Shown in pieces: positions 7,293-11,348 of a DNA stretch of 11,348 nucleotides; the stretch's first letter is position 1; each line of letters opens with the position of its first letter. A program made the position numbers and the translations under genes. The DNA comes from Candidatus Hydrogenedentota bacterium (GTDB lineage Bacteria > Hydrogenedentota > Hydrogenedentia > Hydrogenedentales > SLHB01): assembly GCA_007118235.1 (NCBI GenBank), contig SKRY01000328.1, positions 1 to 11,348 of the forward strand. Reading direction: 5' to 3'. The notes beneath the pieces were generated by a model. The model made no database searches. It saw only the letters and a list, made by a program, of their open reading frames with translations, and had not been told where the DNA came from.

Positions 7293-8648
7293 TCACACCT
7301 GTATCCCGTGGATGGCGTCATAGATCTCGTCGGACGCCGAACGGGACCCTACTCGCGCGAGACGGGACGCGTTTTGGGGTTCGAGCGTCCGGCCTATCTG
7401 CGCGAAGAACGCATTGCGTTCGGACAACGCGGGATAGTTCCGTTTTGCCCATTCACTAAGGTATCCCATCCCGGCATGCCGTTGCATGATGGTGTGGGCA
7501 TACATGATGTACGCGCCCTCGCGGAATACCGAAGCCACCGGCTGAAGCTCGTCGGCATCGAACTCATCCACGAAACGCTGGCCGTACGCGTTCATCTCGG
7601 TGCCCACCACAACCGGCAAGCCTCGATCCATGGCCTTTTCCACAACATCGTAAAGATTGGCCACTTTGGTCTTCTTGGTTTCCTTATCCGCGATGTTCCA
7701 ATTGCGATCCGGGATGATGTTGAGCGCCGCCGTGCCTGCATCGATATGCAGGTCAAGCAGCTCATCCATCGCCTGTTCCCCGTCGGAGGTCCCATCAAGC
7801 CACGTGAGCGTGGGAATGGCGTTGGCCTCCAAGACAAAGCGATTGAACCGGTTCAAGCGGGGAAACGCGTCGCTATCCGGCTGAACGTAACCGGGGCCGC
7901 CCCGTTTCATGGTTTTCGAGCGAATAAGCGCCTGTAATCCAGGAGAATCACTGAGGAGCTTCTTGATCTCGCCGGGATCGGTCTTGAGTTTTTGCGCCCA
8001 GAAGCGTACACGGTCTTCCTCGCTGGGGTAGATTTCAGCCGCCTTCGCTTCGTAGGCCTGACACACATGGCGTTCGGTAGCATTTCCATTGGGTGTCCAA
8101 GGCGTCACATCGAGTTCGTAATCCACCTCCACGGGACTTAGGTGCGCGTTGACGCGCTCAATCAGTCCTTGCGTACGGCGCTGCGCCAATTCCTTCAACT
8201 CGGCCAAGAAGGCGCGGTCCGGCACGTCGCTCGTGGGAAATCCCATGCCCATATGGTACGTGATGCCGGGCTCGCCGGGGGAATTGATCTCACGGGATGA
8301 GAATTCGGGCAAGAAAAGCCGCGTCTCCAACCCGGCCGCCGCACGCAGATTCAGCCGGTTCGCCGCCTCAAGAAACTCCTCGACGGCGTCCAACACATCA
8401 AAATCCACGATGCCCGCCACGGCCAGCCCCGCTTGCCGCGCTTTCCACGCGAAACACGTGGGCGAATACCCATACCCGTTGAAGGAATAGAAGGTGTGGC
8501 AATGCATATTGACGGCATGGGCCGGCTCGGGCAATTCAATCACGCCCTCACTCGCCATTTGGATAAGCTCTTCAAGAGCAGCCTTGCGCCGCGCCGGGTC
8601 AAAATCATTCAACTGGGCTTCCAGATGCTCTTGGGTTTTCAGGGACAT
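7293..8648 (-). CDS. PHP-domain protein, probable metal-dependent hydrolase
   Basis: The product of 451 residues contains a PHP (polymerase and histidinol phosphatase) domain, a metal-dependent phosphoesterase fold. Motif I is NMHCHTFYSFN (His49, His51). Motif II reads AGIVDFDVLDA (79-89); in typical PHP proteins this is ITDHDTL, so Phe83 stands in place of a metal-binding His. Further likely ligands are Glu108 (AGLET), His132 (ITYHMGMG), His194, Glu351 (VGTEMN) and His386 (MYAHT). Residues 1-40 form a helical cap with a repeated charged pattern, and an insertion of roughly 170-270 with many charged residues interrupts the domain. The open frame extends to 8822, but the ATG at 8648 is the start: AGGAGG lies 6 bases before it, and the 58 extra upstream residues look non-coding. 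I do not recognise a specific substrate. Histidinol-phosphatase, DNA polymerase X/III editing or RNase AM-like roles are possible only by fold. It stands alone between metK and amrB. Confidence 0.85.
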   Translation of the reverse strand: MSLKTQEHLEAQLNDFDPARRKAALEELIQMASEGVIELPEPAHAVNMHCHTFYSFNGYGYSPTCFAWKARQAGLAVAGIVDFDVLDAVEEFLEAANRLNLRAAAGLETRLFLPEFSSREINSPGEPGITYHMGMGFPTSDVPDRAFLAELKELAQRRTQGLIERVNAHLSPVEVDYELDVTPWTPNGNATERHVCQAYEAKAAEIYPSEEDRVRFWAQKLKTDPGEIKKLLSDSPGLQALIRSKTMKRGGPGYVQPDSDAFPRLNRFNRFVLEANAIPTLTWLDGTSDGEQAMDELLDLHIDAGTAALNIIPDRNWNIADKETKKTKVANLYDVVEKAMDRGLPVVVGTEMNAYGQRFVDEFDADELQPVASVFREGAYIMYAHTIMQRHAGMGYLSEWAKRNYPALSERNAFFAQIGRTLEPQNASRLARVGSRSASDEIYDAIHGIQV

Positions 8649-8654
8649 GGAGAT

Positions 8655-8660
8655 CCTCCT
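8655..8660 (-). promoter_or_regulatory. Strong ribosome binding site of the PHP gene
   Basis: On the minus strand AGGAGG ends 6 bases before the ATG at 8648. This is the best ribosome binding site in the window and is the reason for choosing the 451-residue product over the longer open frame that begins at 8822. Confidence 0.8.
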
Positions 8661-8684
8661 TCGCGAGTTGGGGTGGAAAGCTTC

Positions 8685-8714
8685 ATGGTACCGGACCGAC
8701 CGTCCTAAATCCAA
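8685..8714 (-). promoter_or_regulatory. Candidate promoter of the PHP gene with a dyad in the spacer
   Basis: On the minus strand TTGGAT (8709-8714) and TACCAT (8685-8690) are 18 bases apart and would start a leader of about 30 bases before the ribosome binding site. Matches to the sigma-70 boxes are 3 and 4 of 6, which is weak. The spacer holds the inverted repeat GGAC-CGACC-GTCC (8693-8705), a position where an operator would act. An A/T-rich stretch (about 8706-8730) lies just upstream, in a region that is otherwise GC-rich. The identification is tentative. Confidence 0.25.
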
Positions 8715-8946
8715 GTGAATAATTTTCTTCGTTGAACGAGATTGAGCCGCATTTCCCCCGGACAGCGCCCATGGACGGGAAAGAAGCGCCGTTGATCCCT
8801 TGCGGAGAAGAGGACAACACAAACCTACATGCCGCGCACGGAAACGCCGTCAGGTGACATTGGTTTGATTGCTGTAAACGGGCTATCCAGTCCGTCCGCG
8901 CGGACAACGGGATCCCTGAGGCGGAAACCCCTTCTCTACGATGCGA

Positions 8947-8983
8947 CGGCGGGGACCGCCCCGGTGTGAGGCGATCCCCGCCG
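8947..8983 (-). terminator. Strong GC hairpin after metK, probable terminator
   Basis: Arms CGGCGGGGA (8947-8955) and TCCCCGCCG (8975-8983) pair over 9 bases. After one mismatch (8956 and 8974), CGCC (8957-8960) pairs with GGCG (8970-8973), leaving a 9-base loop. It begins about 35 bases after the metK stop. The minus strand beyond the stem (GTCGCATCGTAGAG) has no T tract, so it is either a T-less terminator, a Rho-dependent end or an mRNA-stabilising 3' hairpin. Confidence 0.6.
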
Positions 8984-9018
8984 CGTTGAACGGAGGATGG
9001 GAGCAGAAGAACTGTGTT

Positions 9019-10188
9019 CTATAGACCGGCCTTCTTGCGCAGTTCGCTGGCCTGATCGGTGTCTTCCCAGCGAAGCTGGATGTCCGTTCGGCCAAAGTGG
9101 CCATAGGCCGCTGTCTTACGGTAGATTGGCTGTTTCAGTTTCAGGGTTTCGACGATGGTCGCGGGACGGCAATCGAAGTGGTCCATGAGGATCTTCGAGA
9201 TCTTTTCCTCGTCGATTTTGTTGGTGCCAAAGGTATCGACGTTAATGGAGACGGGCTGGGCCACGCCGATGGCGTAGGCGAGCTGGACCTCGCAACGGTC
9301 CGCTAGGCCCGCGGCCACCACGTTCTTGGCCATGTAGCGGCCCATGTACGCGGCGGAGCGGTCCACCTTGGAGGGGTCCTTGCCGCTGAAGGCGCCGCCC
9401 CCATGCCGGCCCATGCCGCCATAGGTGTCAACGATAATCTTCCGGCCGGTCAGACCGCAATCGCCCACGGGACCGCCCACAACAAAGCGGCCGGTGGGGT
9501 TAACGAAATACTTGGTCTTGTCGTCGATGAGTTCGCTGGGCACGACGGGCCGCACGACCTTCTCAACGACTTGCTTCTTGATCTCGTCTTGCGAAATATC
9601 GGGCGAATGCTGATTGGAGATCACGACGGTTTCCACACGGACCGCCTTGCCCTTGGCGTACTCGATGGTCACCTGTGACTTGCCGTCGGGCTGAAGCCAA
9701 GGCAGTTCGCCGTCCTTGCGGAGCTTGCTCAATTGCAGCCCAAGCTTATGCGCCAACAGAATCGGCAGCGGCATCAATTCGGTGGTCTCGTTCGTGGCAT
9801 ACCCGAACATCATGCCTTGGTCGCCGGCGCCCTGCTCTTTATCGCCGCTAGCCGTCACGCCCATGGAAATGTCGGGCGATTGCTTGTCGAGCGCGAGCAG
9901 AACGGCGATGCTCTTGCCATCGTAGCCGGAGTCGCCGCCCGTATACCCGATGTCACAGATCGTGTCCCGCACGATGTCCGTGAAGTCGACGTTGGCCTTC
10001 GAGGTGATTTCACCGGAAATGATGGCCATCCCCGTCGAGACCATGGTTTCGCAGGCCACGCGGCTGTCTGGGTCTTGTTCCAACAGCGCATCAAGAATCG
10101 CATCCGAAACCTGATCCGCAACCTTGTCGGGATGTCCTTCCGTAACGGATTCCGATGTGAACAGCACATCTTCCTTATCGATGATCAT
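9019..10188 (-). CDS. metK: S-adenosylmethionine synthetase
   Basis: MetK makes S-adenosylmethionine from methionine and ATP in the cytoplasm, releasing phosphate and diphosphate. The 389-residue length is normal for the bacterial enzyme. Both family signatures are intact: GAGDQGMMFGYA (120-131) and GGGAFSGKD (263-271, the P-loop). The N-terminal FTSESVTEGHPDK segment (10-22) carries the catalytic His19 and the metal-binding Asp21. The C-terminal RKTAAYGHFGR motif (357-367) is also present. The ATG at 10188 has TAAGGAG seven bases upstream. It lies 58 bases after rplA on the same strand, too little space for a SAM riboswitch, so I see no SAM-sensing leader. Expression is probably driven with the ribosomal protein genes and ends at the hairpin at 8947-8983. 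Confidence 0.99.
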   Translation of the reverse strand: MIIDKEDVLFTSESVTEGHPDKVADQVSDAILDALLEQDPDSRVACETMVSTGMAIISGEITSKANVDFTDIVRDTICDIGYTGGDSGYDGKSIAVLLALDKQSPDISMGVTASGDKEQGAGDQGMMFGYATNETTELMPLPILLAHKLGLQLSKLRKDGELPWLQPDGKSQVTIEYAKGKAVRVETVVISNQHSPDISQDEIKKQVVEKVVRPVVPSELIDDKTKYFVNPTGRFVVGGPVGDCGLTGRKIIVDTYGGMGRHGGGAFSGKDPSKVDRSAAYMGRYMAKNVVAAGLADRCEVQLAYAIGVAQPVSINVDTFGTNKIDEEKISKILMDHFDCRPATIVETLKLKQPIYRKTAAYGHFGRTDIQLRWEDTDQASELRKKAGL

Positions 10189-10212
10189 AGCGTTTCTCCT
10201 TACTGGAGTTGT

Positions 10213-10238
10213 GCGCGAATGGCGGGAATGCGTCGCGC
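10213..10238 (-). other. Inverted repeat between rplA and metK
   Basis: GCGCGA (10213-10218) and TCGCGC (10233-10238) can form a 6-base stem with a 14-base loop in the 58-base gap between the rplA stop and the metK start. It could be a weak attenuator or a processing site that separates metK from the ribosomal protein message. No T run follows, and chance is possible in such GC-rich sequence. Confidence 0.3.
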
Positions 10239-10246
10239 TTGCCGGT

Positions 10247-10954
10247 TTACCGGGAGGCCGAAGCTAACGAGGACGCATCAAGCCTGAAGCCTGGGCCCAT
10301 GCTACTGCTCATGGCGCAGACCTTCATATACGTCCCCTTGGCGGCCGAGGGCCGGGCTTTCAACACCGAGTCGATCACGGCGGCCGCATTCTCTTGGATT
10401 TGCTCCGGAGTGAACGAGGCCTTGCCAACGGGAACATGGATGTTTGCGTTCTTATCCACGCGGTAGTCGATCTTCCCCTTCTTAATATCGCTTACCGCCG
10501 TTCCCACGTCGGGCGTGACCGTACCCGCTTTCGGACTTGGCATCAGGCCTTTCGGCCCCAGAATCTTGCCCAAGCGCCCGACTTGCCCCATCATGTCCGG
10601 GGCAGCCACCGCCGTGTCAAAGTCCGTCCATCCCCCCTGGACCTTCTCGACGAGGTCATCGGCTCCAACAAAATCCGCGCCCGCCTCTTCCGCCGCCTGC
10701 CGTTGGGCGTCCTGTTTACAAAACACCGCCACGGTAACGGGTTTGCCGGTGCCATGAGGCAGTGAGACGGCTCCGCGGACCATTTGCTCGGCGTGGCGTG
10801 GATCCACACCAAGAAAGAAAGCCATTTCAATCGTTTCATCAAACTTCGCGGTCGCGCACTCTTTCACGAGCTGGCAGGCTTCCGGGAGCGAAAATGTCTT
10901 ACGATCGCCCACCTTTTCGTAAAGCGCGCGCATGCGTTTGCCGTGCTTTGGCAT
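10247..10954 (-). CDS. rplA: 50S ribosomal protein L1
   Basis: L1 forms the mobile stalk of the large ribosomal subunit at the E site. In many bacteria it also represses translation of its own operon by binding the mRNA. The 235-residue product has the family signature LGKILGPKGLMPSPKAGTV (128-146). It also has MPKHGKRM at the start, the KFDETIEMAFFLGVDPRHA segment (37-55) and the C-terminal KGTYMKVCAMSSSMGPGF (206-223). About 12 residues (RLDASSLASASR) follow the usual end, a short tail that differs from most L1 proteins. The open frame runs to 11002, but the ATG at 10954 matches the family start and has GGAGG eight bases upstream. It follows rplK by 80 bases, the conserved rplK-rplA order. 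The gene after it is metK, not rplJ. Confidence 0.99.
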   Translation of the reverse strand: MPKHGKRMRALYEKVGDRKTFSLPEACQLVKECATAKFDETIEMAFFLGVDPRHAEQMVRGAVSLPHGTGKPVTVAVFCKQDAQRQAAEEAGADFVGADDLVEKVQGGWTDFDTAVAAPDMMGQVGRLGKILGPKGLMPSPKAGTVTPDVGTAVSDIKKGKIDYRVDKNANIHVPVGKASFTPEQIQENAAAVIDSVLKARPSAAKGTYMKVCAMSSSMGPGFRLDASSLASASR

Positions 10955-10962
10955 CAAATAAT

Positions 10963-10967
10963 CCTCC
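10963..10967 (-). promoter_or_regulatory. Ribosome binding site that sets the rplA start
   Basis: GGAGG on the minus strand lies 8 bases before the ATG at 10954. This supports that start over the in-frame ATG at 11002, which would add 16 residues unlike the family N-terminus. Confidence 0.75.
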
Positions 10968-10979
10968 ATGTGGTCAAGC

Positions 10980-10996
10980 GGACCGTCTTGCGGTCC
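10980..10996 (-). promoter_or_regulatory. Stem-loop in the rplK-rplA spacer
   Basis: GGACCG (10980-10985) and CGGTCC (10991-10996) form a perfect 6-base stem with a 5-base loop, 12 bases upstream of the rplA ribosome binding site. L1 controls its own operon in several bacteria by binding a short structured mRNA site, usually ahead of rplK. That this hairpin plays such a role is speculation from position only. Confidence 0.35.
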
Positions 10997-11034
10997 TCCC
11001 ACGATTTCCGGGACGATGCAGCCCGTCCCTTCCC

Positions 11035-11348
11035 TTAGTCTTTAATCGCAATACCCATGCTACGGGCGGTGCCTTCGATCATGCGCATGGCCGCTTCGGT
11101 ATCAGCCGCGGTCAGGTCTTCCATCTTCATCTCGGCGATTTCCTTGACCTGTGCTTTTGTAACAGCGCCGACCTTCGTTTTATTCGGCTCACCCGAGGCC
11201 GTGGCGAGTTTCGCCGCCCGTTTCAGTAGGACCGCCGCCGGCGGACTCTTCGTGATGAAGGTGAAACTGCGGTCTTCAAACACCGTGATGACCACGGGAA
11301 TGATCAAGCCCTCTTTGTCTTTGGTATGCTCGTTGAACTGTTTACAGA
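11035..11348 (-). CDS. rplK: 50S ribosomal protein L11 (5' end outside window)
   Basis: L11 sits at the GTPase-associated centre of the large subunit, where it binds 23S rRNA and is needed for RelA activation. The frame is open to the right window edge; 103 C-terminal residues are visible, so about 40 N-terminal residues are missing. The visible part starts CKQFNEHTKDKEGLIIPVV, which matches the family through the linker. It continues with EDRSFTFITKSPPAAVLL, SGEPNKTKVGAVTKAQV and the near-invariant EAAMRMIEGTARSMGI at the end. An apparent TTG start at 11307 is internal and is not the gene start. rplA follows 80 bases downstream. Confidence 0.98.
   Translation of the reverse strand, partial: CKQFNEHTKDKEGLIIPVVITVFEDRSFTFITKSPPAAVLLKRAAKLATASGEPNKTKVGAVTKAQVKEIAEMKMEDLTAADTEAAMRMIEGTARSMGIAIKD

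Larger units (their letters stand above)
8649..9018. other. 370-base non-coding region between the PHP gene and metK
   Basis: I see no convincing gene here on either strand; short open frames in it lack family resemblance and start signals. From left to right it holds the ribosome binding site and candidate promoter of the PHP gene, an A/T-rich patch near 8706-8730, a perfect 12-base palindrome GTCCGCGCGGAC (8894-8905), and the hairpin that follows metK (8947-8983). The stretch 8735-8890 shows nothing I can name. Confidence 0.6.

Noticed and set aside
8649..8822. N-terminal extension of the PHP-domain frame to an upstream ATG at 8822
   Set aside because: The 58 added residues are low in family-like character, cover the likely promoter, and the AGGAGG site points to the ATG at 8648.
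7182..8908. Direct repeat CGCGCGGACAAC at 7182-7193 and 8897-8908 flanking the PHP gene, as a possible insertion scar
   Set aside because: The 12-base match is GC-rich and isolated, without terminal inverted repeats or transposase, so chance is the simpler explanation.
10189..10246. SAM riboswitch ahead of metK
   Set aside because: The gap to rplA is only 58 bases, too short for any SAM riboswitch class I know ahead of metK, and no conserved core is visible.
10955..11002. Longer L1 protein starting at 11002
   Set aside because: The extra 16 residues do not match L1 N-termini, while the ATG at 10954 has a good ribosome binding site and starts with the usual MPKHGKR.

Overview
This is an 11.3-kb window of bacterial chromosome, GC-rich by eye and densely coded, with housekeeping and envelope genes and no sign of mobile elements, CRISPR, tRNA or rRNA. 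The lipoprotein signal peptide, the secreted HtrA-type protease and the tandem PDZ proteins point to a diderm bacterium. The PHP-domain protein and the unusual gene orders suggest a lineage outside the well-studied Proteobacteria and Firmicutes. A member of the PVC group or a candidate phylum is possible, but I cannot assign a taxon from this sequence.

Left part (1-3188, + strand): three overlapping genes form one translationally coupled unit. The first encodes an HtrA/Deg-type serine protease with two PDZ domains and is cut by the left window edge. The second encodes a secreted HtrA-like protein with the same architecture that has lost the catalytic Asp and Ser, so it looks like a pseudoprotease. 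The third encodes a small lipoprotein with TPR-like helices. Together they suggest an envelope protein quality-control or scaffold module. A hairpin at 3209-3257 separates them from the convergent genes to the right.

Middle part (3279-7132, - strand, read right to left): amrB (MEMO family), a Nif3/DUF34 dinuclear-metal protein, glgA (glycogen synthase) and tsaE (t6A tRNA modification ATPase) are packed with gaps of 6 and 16 bases and then a 26-base overlap. They are very probably one transcript. Further upstream on the same strand (7293-8648) is a 451-residue PHP-domain protein, separated from amrB by 160 bases.

Right part (9019-11348, - strand): rplK (L11, cut by the right edge), rplA (L1) and metK (S-adenosylmethionine synthetase) follow one another, and a strong GC hairpin lies after metK. 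The usual rplJ-rplL genes do not follow rplA here. The 370-base stretch 8649-9018 is the only long non-coding gap. It holds the metK hairpin, a perfect 12-base palindrome and the probable promoter and leader of the PHP gene.

I found no clear new multi-gene system. The best leads are the active/inactive HtrA pair with its coupled lipoprotein, the PHP protein with an altered metal-binding motif, and the AmrB-Nif3 pairing without the other AmmeMemoRadiSam genes.
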